Positions 1 through 11,010 of a DNA stretch of 64,000 nt are shown here, piece after piece. The stretch's first letter is position 1, and each line of letters begins with the position of its first letter. The stretch covers positions 36,792,411 to 36,856,410 of the forward strand of contig OZ010593.1 in assembly GCA_963932145.1 (NCBI GenBank), given 5' to 3'. A model generated the notes under the pieces. That model was not told the DNA's origin, searched no databases, and saw only the letters and a program-made list of their open reading frames with translations. The DNA comes from Acanthosepion lycidas. Taxonomy: Eukaryota; Mollusca; Cephalopoda; Sepiida; Sepiidae. The position numbers were made by a program, and so were the translations under genes.

Positions 1-554
1 ATAACGGAGTTAATGGGTTGAGATTGATTGACACTATCGATCTTATAACCTAGATAATCAGATTCACAACCCATTCATTCATTACAATTTATATATTCAC
101 CAAAAAACTCATCCGTCATCATTCAATCCTACATATATCACAATACACAGGGAACCTAAAAAACACTCCATAACATAAAATTTTCCTTCAGTATAAAATA
201 ATATATAAAAATTTATCGATGGTAAGAAATGAAGGAGACGGAGATAAACATTAAAACAAACTAAAATATGACAAATCAAATAAACTGCGATCCTTCAAAA
301 AATAATAAGAGAGTCCACTGCATTCTGTCTTCAGACAAAATCAAGAGGCTCTCTCGCTAAGTTAGATGGAAGGATAAAATAAATACAGACATGGGGAAAA
401 AAAACTGACATAGTCGAGATGAAAAAGGGGCCAAAAAACAAACTGGTGAGGTTGGGAATCTCGACTTGGATCATAACCAAAGAGGAAGTCAGAAACAGGC
501 TACAAATGACACTTACATTAACTCAGGTACAAAAGAGAAGTCTATCATGACCAA
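1..554. other. AT-rich sequence without a recognised gene
   Basis: No open frame or recognised motif. The segment lies immediately 3' (in element sense) of the old minus-strand LINE copy and may hold its decayed 3' untranslated region, but I could not align it by eye to the 3' UTRs of the two better preserved copies. Confidence 0.4.
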
Positions 555-2825
555 GGGAGGGTTCCACACGAAACCGCTGTGACTTAGGGAAAGCTAAAAA
601 AGAAGAAGCTCGCCACAATTGCCCACCTTTTGCTGAAATCTCTCGATAACAAACGCTTTGTATCAGTTCTAATCTTCAACCTGAGATAATGCTCAAAGAA
701 TCAGATCAAAAAATATTTACATCGCAAGATTTTCTTCATCCGCGTTTTCCAGATCACCATTCTAGCCGTGTCCAGTAGCGACAGAAACACCATTCGTTTC
801 ACCCCATTGTCACACGCGTATGCACGATCAATGATCACGGACTTTTAGCAGAGATACGAGCCGTCAACTCGCCGATATAGTCCCAGAGGGGGCGCACCCG
901 AGGACAATGTTATAAGTTGTGCGAATTCTTTCCCTCTAAACCAATGTCACGCCGATGACATTCTAGCAAATCCTCCAAGCACCATCTCATTAAGAGGCAG
1001 CCTATTCCGAACCAATTTCCAGGGTTACTGAGGTAATCCGCTTCTTCTGCCCAAAACCAAAAAGAGCGTAACTCGTCCGCCGACAAGCCGAGCTGTTCGC
1101 AGAATGGTTCCTTCGCAATCCACTCTACTAATTCCCCATAAATACTCTCCTAGGCCGAGAAAGGTCACTGGACCGAGGAATGATCCTCAAGACCGATCGA
1201 CACTCGAGGAGAAAATTCGATTGATACCGGGTCTTACGAATGCGCTCAGCCCTCGAAACAGGAGGTGTGATGGTAAGGCGAGGGAAGGCGGACGTCGCAC
1301 CCACTTCAAAATCGAGTCCTCTTGTCAATTTGCGGCGTAGGAAAGCCAAGCTCGAGGCGTTCTGACCAATTTTTTCTCCAGATGGAATCCAGGCTCAAAC
1401 CACACTCCGAGAATGCGGACGGGCACGTCCGTCCAACCAAAGGGCCCCGGAAGATTGTTCCTCTTCCATACATCTAACTGCAAGCCGGAAGACTTGTCGC
1501 AGTTAATCTTGGCTCCCGTGGTCTTTTCGTGCCGTTCAAGCGCCTTCGGTACCACCTCAATGTCGCTGCGGGACGATACGAAAGCAGATACGTCATACGT
1601 ACGCAGAAACCCTAGCTGGAGCCCGACCAGGGACAACGATTCCACTTCGGGCTGGACTGAATACCCTATCCTTCAGACGGTGAAGGAGAGGCTGCAATGC
1701 GAAAGAGTAAAGTAGAGGACGCAGCACACAACCCCGATGAACCGACCGAGTTTCCGTTCACCACTACCACAGCACTGGGGGAGTGATACAGGAGGCTATT
1801 CAACTTACAGAAGTTGAGTTCGAATCCAGTGGCCTGCAGAACAGCAGCCATGTATCGATTGTCTACTCTATCAAATGCCTTGGACTGATCCAAATTGTTC
1901 AGCGCCGCTTGCTCGTCGTCTTTTAAACCCTCTAGTGTTCATGTCCCAACTGTTTCTCAGTAACTGACTGCAAACGCTCCGACAGGATCTTGGCCCAAAT
2001 CTAATTTTTGCAGACTTATGGGCCTGTAATCATCTAAAACCCGTCCAAGAAAAGTAACCTTTTTCAACGCCGAGATCATGCCTCTGGAGATACTTCCGGG
2101 GACGGATCCCTGACAGAACTAGTTGTTGAACACGACAGTCAAAATCGCAACAAAAATGTGCGACACCCTCAAATACAATTGATAGGGCATATCATGAAGT
2201 CCCGGAGATTTGTCACTGCCTATATTCTTCAATGCCAAGTAGACTTCGCCCTATGTGATCTCCTCCTCACAGCTAGCCGCTTCAGTCGGCGAAAGCCGAG
2301 GAAAGTCAGCCAAGTAGCTGTGAAACTCTTCGTTACAGAGACTAGGCTCCTTGATAAACCGTCTCTTGTAACGCCCCACATATGCTGTCGGCCGATCTCT
2401 GAATACGCCCCTCCGGGGTCTTGAACTCCTGAATGTATTGACCGGAACCTCGACGAATTTCCTTCCGCAATTCTGCGCCCATATTCACAGCTTCGGAAGA
2501 TATCTTATGCCTAATTACCTGACCTTAGTTGCCGCTTCACTAAGGTAATTAGCTGTGGCTGGAAGTCCCGCCTGTCCAGAAAGACAGATTGAACTTCCAG
2601 TATCCAGTCATTCTAGGCCTAACGCGGGCACAGACAAATCTGTGGTCCGATTAACGTATCCAGTTAATAGCCTGACCGATCAGATCAACAAACTTACAAT
2701 CTCCCGACCACCAGCTAGCTCTCCGCTCTCTGTCTAACCTGGGGTACAGGACTTCATTCCAATCCCCCATTAAGACTAGATGCTTCGAAACCACCAGGAA
2801 CGGCTCTATGAGATTTTATTGTACT
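555..2825 (-). pseudogene. Tx1/L1-like LINE, ORF2 remnant (copy 1, oldest)
   Basis: Decayed non-LTR retrotransposon ORF2, read on the minus strand from high to low coordinates. At about 2754-2770 the frame reads GDWN, the endonuclease (APE-type) active-site box. At 1666-1893 it reads DQSKAFDRVD, the RT motif A region that also occurs in the better copy at 28-35 kb. At 1325-1645 it reads TGAKIN, LPGPF and ILGVWF, the thumb-side region shared with the other two copies. The C-terminal part can be followed by nucleotide similarity down to roughly 560. Multiple frameshifts, stops and a deletion around 1920-1960 break the frame. It is 5'-truncated inside the endonuclease domain near 2825, a usual outcome of target-primed reverse transcription. 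It is clearly more diverged than copies 2 and 3, so it is either an older insertion or a separate subfamily. Its retained GDWN box shows what copy 3 has lost. Confidence 0.85.
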
Positions 2826-2918
2826 TTCCGGAAATTATTCGGTAATAAGAAATTCATTTTTTAATGTTTTTTTTTGAATTTTGTAAATATTTTTTAGGTC
2901 TGTCATTGAAGTAAAATA

Positions 2919-3160
2919 CAGTAGCAGTCATAATATAAGGAACGGAAACAACAAAGACATAAATATGTGTATTACTTAAAAAGTAATTCATGATTAGCAA
3001 TGAAATATTTACCGAATAAAGATTAGGGTATAATGCATAAATATTATACAAAGTTACCAAAATTTACATAATAGTTTTTTGTTTTTTTTTGTTTTGTTTT
3101 TTTTAAAAAGATTAAATGGAACAAAGGAAATAAGCTACTGGACAAAAGTTAAGGAACGAT
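2919..3160 (-). mobile_element. Tc1-like transposon, terminal fragment
   Basis: This 240-bp segment is the reverse complement of the right end of the Tc1-like element ending at 7733. Shared blocks are the terminus CAGTAGCRGYCATAATAT, the ATATGTGTATTACTTAAAAAG stretch, and the end of the transposase-proximal region (GTCCAGTAGCTTATTTCC sense). The rest of the transposon is missing. The fragment sits between the truncated 5' end of LINE copy 1 and the composite repeat. Confidence 0.8.
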
Positions 3161-3459
3161 GTTAATAATTTGCATAAACTTTTAATTTACATTGTTAAAA
3201 AAACTCGCGGCCCTGTCGGCTGGGGCTTTAGAATACGCCGACTGCACCTCTGTAGAGGGGTAAGACCCCACCAATGAGGCGTCCTGGGTATGACGTTAAA
3301 TTGCATCCAACAGCAAGGCCTCTGATCTGGAGGTTTTGAGGAGCGTGGAACCACCTCTTAATTGCTGGTGTTCCCAGGTCACCTTGACCCGGGGTGGTAG
3401 CACCGGTTAGGGTCCCAGCTATGGGCAAATAGTGAACTCCTAGTTTTCCAAGTTTTACT

Positions 3460-3545
3460 CACGTCCTGGGTATGACGGTAAACTACATCCGCGTCCTGGG
3501 TATGACGGTAAACTACATCCGCGTCCTGGGTACGGCGATAAACTG
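3460..3545. repeat. 30-bp tandem repeat
   Basis: About three units of a 30-bp sequence containing CGTCCTGGGTATGACGGTAA. A single related unit lies upstream at 3275-3310 (GCGTCCTGGGTATGACGTTAAA). The mirror copy near 48080-48168 has four or so units, mostly shortened to 25 bp. Confidence 0.85.
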
Positions 3546-3574
3546 CATTCAACAGCAAGGTCTTAGATAATGTT

Positions 3575-3995
3575 TTCAGAAAAATAATGTTGCCAGCTCT
3601 ATGTTTTTGAAACAATAATGTTGCCAGCTCTAAGTTTTTTTGTAAAAAAGTAATGTTGCCAGCTATACGTTTTTTTGTAAAAAGTAATGTTGCCAGCTAT
3701 ACGTTTTTTTGTAAAAAAAAGTAATGTTGCCAGCTATACGTTTTTTTGTAAAAAAGTAATGTTGCCAGCTATACGTTTTTGTGTAAAGGAATAATATTGC
3801 CAGGTATACGTTTGTGTGTAAAGGAATAATGTTGCCAGGTATACGTTTGTGTGTAAAGGAATAATGTTGCCAGGTATATGTTTTTTTTAAACAATAATGT
3901 TGCCAGCTATACATTTTTTTTGAAACAATAATGTTGCCAGCTATACATTTTTTTTTGAAACAATAATGTTGCCAGCTATACATTTTTTATTTCAT
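3575..3995. repeat. About 36-bp tandem repeat, 12 units
   Basis: Twelve units built on AATRTTGCCAGSTMTA separated by T-rich spacers with TTTGTAAAAAAG, TTTTGAAACAATA or GTGTGTAAAGGAATA. Spacing is 31-38 bp. Neighbouring units share variants in runs, which suggests local amplification by unequal exchange or slippage. Copy B at 47900-48040 has four units. Confidence 0.9.
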
Positions 3996-4201
3996 ACAAA
4001 AGAGGCATTTAAAATTCATATAAACTGGATTTGGCACTAAATAACCCACAGTGGTTGATATGCCATAAAACCCAAACAAACAAACAAACAAACAAATACT
4101 CGATGGAGCTTTTCAACAATAAGTAAAAGTTCATTTATCATTATGTTATACCGGAACATACCTATTCTATTGTCGGCGTCTGGTTCAGTCCTGATCTCCA
4201 G

Positions 4202-5360
4202 TTGGAAATGAATTGGTCGGATGTACAAGGGAAGGCCGAGATCGCGGTTAATCTGTGGTCTCGGAGGAGACTTTCCCTGAAGGGAAGGGCGGAGGTATGT
4301 GTTTCACACATATATCCAATCCTCCTTTACCGACTCTCTGTGCTTCCACTGCCGTATGCCAGACTAATGTCATTAGTCCGGACCTTGTTCTCTTTCTTGT
4401 GGAGAGACAAGGCCCCTTTGGTATCTCGCGAGATCTGTTGCCTTCATCCCTCTGAGGGCGGTCTGGGTATGCCTAGCATTGAGATTCGTCAATATATGCT
4501 TCGCATTACCTTTCTAGACCGAATGGATGAGGTGGGCACCTTTTGGAAAGAAGATGTCCGAAAACATTTCCCATCCTGAGAAGTGTGCACTCGTGCGAGG
4601 AGGAGGCCGGCCGTAGACCTCGTGCCAAGTGCTCCTTCTACCGCGAATGTCGTGCTTTGAAGCTCCTCTTACGGACGACGGATGGCTTCTCCGACGCCCA
4701 GGCGTTGTCTCGTAAGGCATTGTATCAATTGTTAGTTAGGGGGTCCGTTCAAGATGATCTGATCGACGAGCTCGGTCTTACGAAGCAGGAGGCTCGTTCG
4801 ATATGGCCTTGGGCGCCTGGGTTGAAATGTTTCAATAATGATGAGGCATCACTCACTGGCTGATGATTTGTGGGGCCCTCTGGGCCGGCAAGAGACTTTG
4901 TTCAGCAGGCTTGGAGAAATATCCAAACTGTCGTCGCTGTACTGGGGAAGTCGAGACCATTGGTCACGCCTTTTTTCAGTGCAAGACGGTAGTGCCGTTG
5001 TGCAGGTTTGTTGAAAGCCTCATGGTTCGCATGCTGAAAGGAAAGTTCTTTGTCCTGGAAGCCGGTTCTGTTTGTAGCAATGTGGTGCCGCAATTGACGA
5101 AGGCTGAACACTATGTGTTCTGTTGCTTACTAGGGATTATGAGAGTCGTGATTTAGACGACGCGTCAGAAGGGATTCCATGAGGGCGAGAAGTTCACCTC
5201 TTCCCAACTGATCTTGTACTTTAAGCATCAGCTTAAAGTCAAGATTAGGACGGAAAGGCGGCGGCTCACCTCATCGGAATTTGGCAAACGGTGGGTGAAT
5301 CTTGCGCGAATGTGTAGAGTGAAAGGAGCTGACCTAGAGTGGCACTTGGATGTCGGTTAG
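4202..5360 (+). pseudogene. LINE ORF2 C-terminal remnant (copy 2)
   Basis: Encodes the region after the RT catalytic core. It reads MNWSDVQGKAEIAVNLW, then RRRLSLKGRAEVC and LPLPYARLMSLVRTLFSFLW, then HPSEGGLGMPS. Further on it has the C-terminal zinc-finger-like motif NCRRCTGEVETIGHAFFQC (CX2C...HX4C), a hallmark of Tx1/L1-type ORF2 C-termini. Compared with copy 3 it carries a 12-bp in-frame deletion near 4524, single-base deletions near 4575 and 4857 that shift the frame, a 3-bp deletion near 4652, and a TAG at 5155-5157 where copy 3 has TGG (Trp). Copy 2 preserves two bases near 4340 (CTCTCTG) that copy 3 has lost. It cannot be functional as it lacks the endonuclease and most of the RT domain. 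Confidence 0.88.
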
Positions 5361-6112
5361 GTACAGGATTTTGTCCTAACAGGGTTGAACATAGGCAACC
5401 CACCCAGATATTAGGTTAGACTAGGCTTTATATTTTTTGATTCTTTAGTTTTTTCCGTTTTCTGGTTAACTTAGCTAGGGTATGCATGCGCATTGGTCCC
5501 TTTTATTTCTGTCCCTATTTTTCTTTTGTTTAATTCCCCATCCCCTCCCTCGTTAGGCGGTCAGTGACGTCAGTTCTCTGGTGGACGCGGGGCGCCTTTC
5601 GTTTCGTGTGTGTGATTTTCGTATTTGTTGTTGTGTATGAATGTTTGTGTGTCTGTGTGAATGCTTGGAGGAATTAATGTTTTTTCTTATTTTTCTTAGT
5701 CCCGCATTGATTTCGTCTAGTTAACTGATGTTTCTGCCACATTTATGGTTTGTGGGGGTTTTTATTACTAACACAGTTTTGTTTAGTTTTATTGTAAATA
5801 TTTGAAGTCATATTGTACATAGTCATTTGGGGTTCTTTTTAAAAAAAATTGTTATTTTATGACCCTCCCCCCACGAACAATATCTGTACATAAGGGGACT
5901 AGTTAGGACTTCATAGAGAATCTGAGGTATTATGGTGTACGCAGTAAGAAAGGTAGGAGTGAATGTGGTGTTTTGGTGATTGGTTTATTGTTGGTATATT
6001 TGGGTCCGTGTCTGAGACTAGCTAAGTTTAGATGTAAGACAGAAGAAGACCGCCATTCCCCAACCCCCTTTTAGGCCTTGTGCCACATTTTATACATTTT
6101 GTATGAATAAAT
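5361..6112 (+). other. 3' untranslated region of LINE copy 2
   Basis: Shared over its length with the reverse complement of 28042-28770. It carries T- and GT-rich stretches and ends GGCCTTGTGCCACATTTTATAC...AATAAATATT. There is no poly(A) tail; both copies end at the same AATAAATATT, implying a defined 3' end. Confidence 0.8.
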
Positions 6113-6560
6113 ATTGCTTAGTGAGTTGGTCTGATTTCAGTATGAAGTCTGTCGACCGGCTGACCGGTTGAACTCTCTGCCTTCGGGCGAGGAGGAATCC
6201 GAACGAGGCTACGCCGAAGGGCGGACTCTCTTTCGAGGAGGTAAACCGGCCCTGAACCCGTGTATACGGGTTCAATGGGCATATTTTTGGGCGGAGTCCA
6301 CGGGCTCGGAGATCCTACGTTAAACCGGCCTTGTGCCACATGATGCCCTCGTGGGGGGTGACTAAATACCGCTCAGTGAGTTGAGTGAGTCAGTCGATGA
6401 CGGACATTGAAGTATCAACCACCACAACTAGATTGCTGCGTCATTAACTATTATTTCAAGTACCTAACGTTTGGTACGTCGGACCCTTTTAGGACCGACT
6501 TAGTGAAATACAAGCCTCCACTGTGAAAACAACTCCACAACACATTAGGACTTTATTTCT
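6113..6560. other. GC-rich unclassified block
   Basis: GC-richer than its surroundings, with short inverted motifs (GCCTTCGGGCG with CGCCGAAGGGCG; the hairpin GAACCCGTGTATACGGGTTC at about 6256-6275). At 6328-6390 it repeats the words GGCCTTGTGCCACAT, AAATACCGCT and AGTGAGTTG, which also occur at 6072-6130 at and just past the LINE 3' end. It could be a SINE or another retrotransposon tail sharing the LINE terminus. No gene is visible. The expected left terminal repeat of the adjoining Tc1 element was not found here. Confidence 0.4.
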
Positions 6561-7733
6561 AAGCAATATGGCATATTCTACACGCAAAACGCTCTCTGGT
6601 GAAGAAAAAAAAACATTATCGCTATGAATAAAAAAAGTCAATTTCAGAAATTTCTGATATTGTTCATAGGTCTAAAAGTGTCGTTCATCGTGTAATTAGC
6701 AGGTATAAAACCGATAAAACGTTAGATGCAAAACCCAAAACCGGCAGACCTCCAAATACATCGCAAAGAGATCGAAAACCTTTTGAAACTGCTACATCAA
6801 TTGCCCGTAAACTTAATGAAGAGACAGATAAGATCTCAAGGAAAACGGTTGCTCGCAGGTTAAAAAATGCAGGATTGCATGCCCGTATCCCAGCTTCGAA
6901 GCCTCTCATTTCAAAGCGGAACCAAAGGGCACGCCTAGAGTATGCGAGAGAACATGTTTGGATTGACGCACAATGGAATACAGTTCATTTCAATGACTAG
7001 TCCAAGTTTACTATATTTGGTTCTGAGGGCAAAACTTATGTACGCCGTAGAACAGGCGAAAGACTGTCTTCTCAATGTGTCAAGAAAACCGTTAAGTTTG
7101 GTGGCAGCAGTGTGATAGTGTGGGGAATGATTTCATCTGCAGGAGTTGGCCCTATCATCCGCGTACATGGAAACATCAATGCTGAAATTTACTAAAGGCT
7201 TCTTCAGCAGCATGTGGTACCAAGATTGCACCATAATCTTTATGAATCTCTTATTTTCATGCAGGACAATGCACCTTGCCACAAGGCTCAGAAGGTTATG
7301 GTTTTATTTGAAGAAGAAGCAATCGCCCTAATGAAGTGGCCAGCCCGGAGCCCCGACCTGAATCAAATAGAAAATGTTTGGAAGATAATTGGAGAAAGGG
7401 CTCAGAAAAGAAACCCGAAAAACCAGGATCACCTATGGGAGTTATTGAAAGACGAATGGGAGGGAATTACTGCTGATTTTTGCAAGAAATTAATTAGATT
7501 ATGTGGTCAACGATGCAGAAAACTTTTGTCCAGTAGCTTATTTCCTTTGTTCCATTTAATCTTTATTTAAAAAAAAAATATTATGTAAATTTTTGTAACT
7601 TTGTATAATATTTATGCATTACACCCTAATCTTTATTCGGTAAAAATTCCATTGCTAATCATGCATTACTTTTTAAGTAATACACATATTTATGTATTTG
7701 TTCCCGTTCCGTATATTATGGCCGCTACTGTAT
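6561..7733 (+). mobile_element. Tc1-like DNA transposon, left terminus missing
   Basis: A transposase pseudogene followed by a 3' flank that ends in ATATTATGGCCGCTACTG, the reverse complement of the terminus seen at 2919 (CAGTAGCAGTCATAATAT). The right end is intact and followed by TATATA, consistent with a TA target. No matching left terminal repeat is recognisable between 6350 and 6570, so the element is truncated or rearranged on that side. Confidence 0.85.
6568..7570 (+). pseudogene. Tc1-like transposase (DD34E type), inactivated
   Basis: Starts MAYSTRKTLSGEEKK, typical of Tc1 transposases, but meets a TGA after about 19 codons. It then reads on in a shifted frame through the helix-turn-helix region (ISEIVHRSKSVVHRVISRY) and the GRPP hinge (KTGRPPNTSQRDR). 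The catalytic triad is legible: D in HFND just before 7000, D in MQDNAPCHKA (about 7265), and E in SPDLNQIENVW (about 7350-7385). Two in-frame stops interrupt the core: TAG at 6998-7000 replaces the codon after the first catalytic Asp, and TAA at 7193-7195 follows NAEIY. Length to the final stop is close to the usual ~340 residues. The role in the ancestor was cut-and-paste transposition at TA sites. Dead now, but the termini could in principle be recognised by a related active transposase elsewhere. Confidence 0.93.
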
Positions 7734-8643
7734 ATATGCGCACAGGCAAATGTACATAGACAGAATTTGAATTTTTATAACTTTTCCTGTATTTAAATTC
7801 GATATATTTTCTCAGAAGTTTATAAACGATTTAAGTTTAAAATAAGATTATTTCGCTGTTTGCGAAAACAAGAGGTCCGAATTAGTAACATTTAACAAAC
7901 AATTGTAAGTCACGTCTATTTTATATTTGCGTGCCTCGCACTAATTCCGGAGCAGCCTTGTCGTATTCATATTTATTTCAAACTATAACAAGAACGAGAA
8001 AAGAGATTTCAAATTCAACTATCAAAGATTCGATTTTTTTAGTGAAACTATTATTTAATAACCTTGCCAATAAGCTAAATAGTAAAAAAAATGTTGCGAT
8101 AATTTTCCAAGTGTGAAATGTTATATGCCTTGACTATTACCCTTCAAAATACTCTCGGAGTGCATGTAGTCCACTGAGTTCTTAATATAATCAAATAGTT
8201 AGGTAGTTACCTCTAAAGATTCGCTAAAAATGAAGATACATGAGGAAAAAATGCACAAAACATATTAAAATGAAAATTTTATCGTCAAATCCGTTCATCA
8301 AAGGATTTTTTTTGTTTTTTATGTTTCTACAACCTTGGAAATCTTGGTGTTCTGGCCTCAACGCGGGACCATAAATTTGCACGGGGAATTTTACGGTAAA
8401 AATATTGATTTAGAAATTCATGCAAAAATCAGATAATTGCCAAATTTTAATGAAACTTTCAAAACTTATGCAGACATGAATTAAATTATTGAAAAGTTTC
8501 TCATTTAGATCTTGGTAAAAAAAAAAAAAAAATTGCATCTGTTATCTCCACTCATTTAATTTTATGAAATTTCGAGAAATTCTGTTTTTATTGCTTAATA
8601 TTTATATTAATTTTGATAACAAGTCACCAGAGAATTTAAATCA

Positions 8644-8681
<38 letters not shown>

Positions 8682-10834
8682 AGCACAAAACTCTACTAAA
8701 CAATTAATCCTATATAGACGGACCTGTAAGATGTGGCCAGTTAAAAACCATATGGATATTTGTATTCAATTTCTTTAGAATTGCTCCAAAGCAGATTTTC
8801 ACGTGTAAAAATATTTAACCTTAATTCAGAATATATGTTGCTTGGAGGGTTTAACTGTTATGCCATAAATTGAATTTGTTTACTTGATCAAAATTAGAAA
8901 CATTCAAACTGCAAAGGGTTATCCGAACTGATTTTTATTTCAAATGTAGACCTAATAAAGAAAGAGATTTTTTATTTAAAAGCTTTGCAGGTTGAATGGA
9001 TATAAACTCAGTGTAATTGGGTGGGGTGTATAGAACCAGAAAAAAACGTAAGGAACATAATTAATTGATACAGGTGAAGAATGACAGCGTTCTTAGCTTT
9101 TAATTCTGCATTTCGTTTCCTGCATTTTCCTAGGGTTTGATCTTTAATCACTGACATCAGTTGGAAATACACAAGATAAACGAAAGTTCTTTATTATGAC
9201 TGCCTTATAGTCAAAAGATGTTAATTCCTTTCTTTGGTAAAGCCGAATAGGATAGACAAGTGTAACGTGTTTCACTGACCATTGGGAATAAAGGAAATTT
9301 CTTAGAAACGAAACAAGCCTGAATTTGTTGAATGATTGAATATATTATTTTCAACTCTAAAGCTGATAAATTTTAAATTATGCTTTACTGATGAATACGA
9401 AGAACGTTAAAATTCCTCGGCCCCACCACGAAGGAAATTCAAAAAGAAAATTCCGACATTTAGTCAGATTTTGGCAATTAGGTTAGGCCGAGAACTTTTC
9501 AGCATAGTCTCATAAAACATAAAACTTCAATTTTACAAATGTATCACAAAATGTTTTTCACTGTCTTTGTTGAAACTCGTCTGTATACTAATACTTGCTT
9601 TCAAAAACAGAGACTGGATATTGGTGGTTATCGTATAATTGATAAGCTAGCGTTAATGAGATATTTGTTTACAGAATGAAATCTACTTGAAAAATAAATT
9701 CATCACTTAATTAAACTTCAAGCTTAAATTTGTCTATCCATCAATTGGAAGTTAATTAAAATAATAATTAAATGGAAAAAAAATTGGGCCAGACACTAAT
9801 TAAAATTAAACCAAGTGAAATTCTATCCATTAAAACAAGTCGTAATCTTTAACATGTGCTGATTTTTTTTTCCCAATTTTTGTTATTAAAATATTTCAAG
9901 AAATAAATTAAAGGTCGAATGGAAACTTTGATATTTAATCGAATTGAAAAGCAAGTTCTAAAAAGAAAAAAATAACCCAGCCGGCCGTTAAATGGAAACT
10001 ACAACATTGATAATCCGGTGGTGTATCCATGGTATGGCGGGCAGATTCTCTGTTTGCGCTGGGGAGTCACTGAGCCGTTATTACACGAAGGAGAAGCGCC
10101 GAAATAAAATCGGATTTTCTTCTTTGTTTTTTTTTCTTTTTTTTTTTGTCGTTTTCTAAGATCAAGAAGAAATATTCATAAATGAATTCTTGCACAATGG
10201 AGAATAAACTAATCTCATGGATAATTAGCAAGTGTTGTGAATTCAAATCCCAAGTGCTCCCTTACAGATACGTTGCATCAAACTAAAGCAAACTTCGTAA
10301 ATAACGATTGAAAGTATTTACAGTAATGTGTGTTGAGCAAACACGGCAGTGAGATCGATTTCTGGAAAATTAAGCAACTTGTTCTTTTATCTACAGTCTT
10401 ACTTCACGTCATTTGCGATCACTGCTCTCTACGACTTCCTATCGCTTGTAACACGAAGCAATATCTGTCACATAACTATCCCTCCCTGCTCATACTCTGT
10501 CATTCATTTGCCCAATCTCGTTATCTCACTGATTCTCTATCTTCTTCTTGCTTTCAATATGTCATGTGAGTGTCAAATTCTCCAAACCATGTTTCCTCAT
10601 AATGTCCCAGAAGTGTCAACTGTCTCTTTCTGGTCCTAAATAAGAGTCTCCTTTTCGTTCTCATCCTCATTAAAACTTCCTCGTTATTCACATGGTCTCT
10701 CCATAGCAACTCTATTATTATTATGTTTCCTTCTCCCTTCGTTACTTAGGTCTTTAGTTAGTTCGCACGACCGTTACGCCAAGCCAATACCTCTTTTTAT
10801 TTGTAGACATTTACTTCTTAAAATAACAACCAGC
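7734..10834. other. Non-coding AT-rich stretch
   Basis: No gene or recognised element. Contains a poly(A) run (8518-8532), a 34-base T run (about 8647-8680) and scattered A/T runs. Open frames here are short and show no recognisable domain. Confidence 0.5.
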
Positions 10835-11010
10835 TTTCATATTTATGATTATTCTTGTAATATTTTGTTAGAATTGTTAACGTCAAATATTTAATGATGC
10901 GATACGGTAATTTCTACGGATATTCTATTGTTGTAAAATTCGCTATGAGCTTCTTCAATCATTAACTTAAAATTAAGATTCAAGAGAATATTAAAAAAGG
11001 AAAATCGTAA
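10835..11010. repeat. Diverged dispersed repeat (pairs with 50375-50560)
   Basis: The words CATATTTATGATT, GTAATATTTTGTT, TATTTAATGATGC and ATTAACTTAAAATTAAGATTC occur in the same order and spacing as CATATTTATAATT, GCAATATTTTGTT, TATTTAACGATGC and ATTAACTTAAAAATTAAGATTC at 50385-50530. Same orientation, clearly diverged. Family unknown. Confidence 0.6.

Larger units (their letters stand above)
3190..4096 (+). repeat. Composite dispersed repeat with minisatellite core and (CAAA)n tail, copy A
   Basis: Three parts in order: a GC-richer head (about 3205-3450), two tandem arrays (3460-3545 and 3575-3995), and a conserved 3' flank (CACAGTGGTTGATATGCCAT and neighbours) ending in CCCAAACAAACAAACAAACAAA. 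The same flank, arrays and tail recur in reverse at 47780-48175, so this is one mobile or dispersed unit. The short-repeat tail suggests retroposition, but no pol III promoter or coding sequence was recognised. Part of the head (AATACGCCGACTGCACCTCT) resembles 52140-52200. Confidence 0.75.
4173..6112 (+). mobile_element. Tx1/L1-like LINE, 5'-truncated (copy 2)
   Basis: A plus-strand LINE whose sequence starts abruptly at CGGCGTCTGGTTC, within the RT-thumb coding region, and runs to the 3' end AATAAATATT, the same terminus as copy 3 at 28042. It holds the C-terminal third of ORF2 plus a ~750-bp 3' UTR. By eye it is very close to copy 3 and much younger than copy 1. No clear target-site duplication was found. 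Confidence 0.9.

Noticed and set aside
3460..3995. CRISPR-like array of regular repeats
   Set aside because: Repeats and spacers are equally conserved, units are T-rich and drift, the context is a eukaryotic transposon-rich region and no cas genes exist. They are minisatellites.
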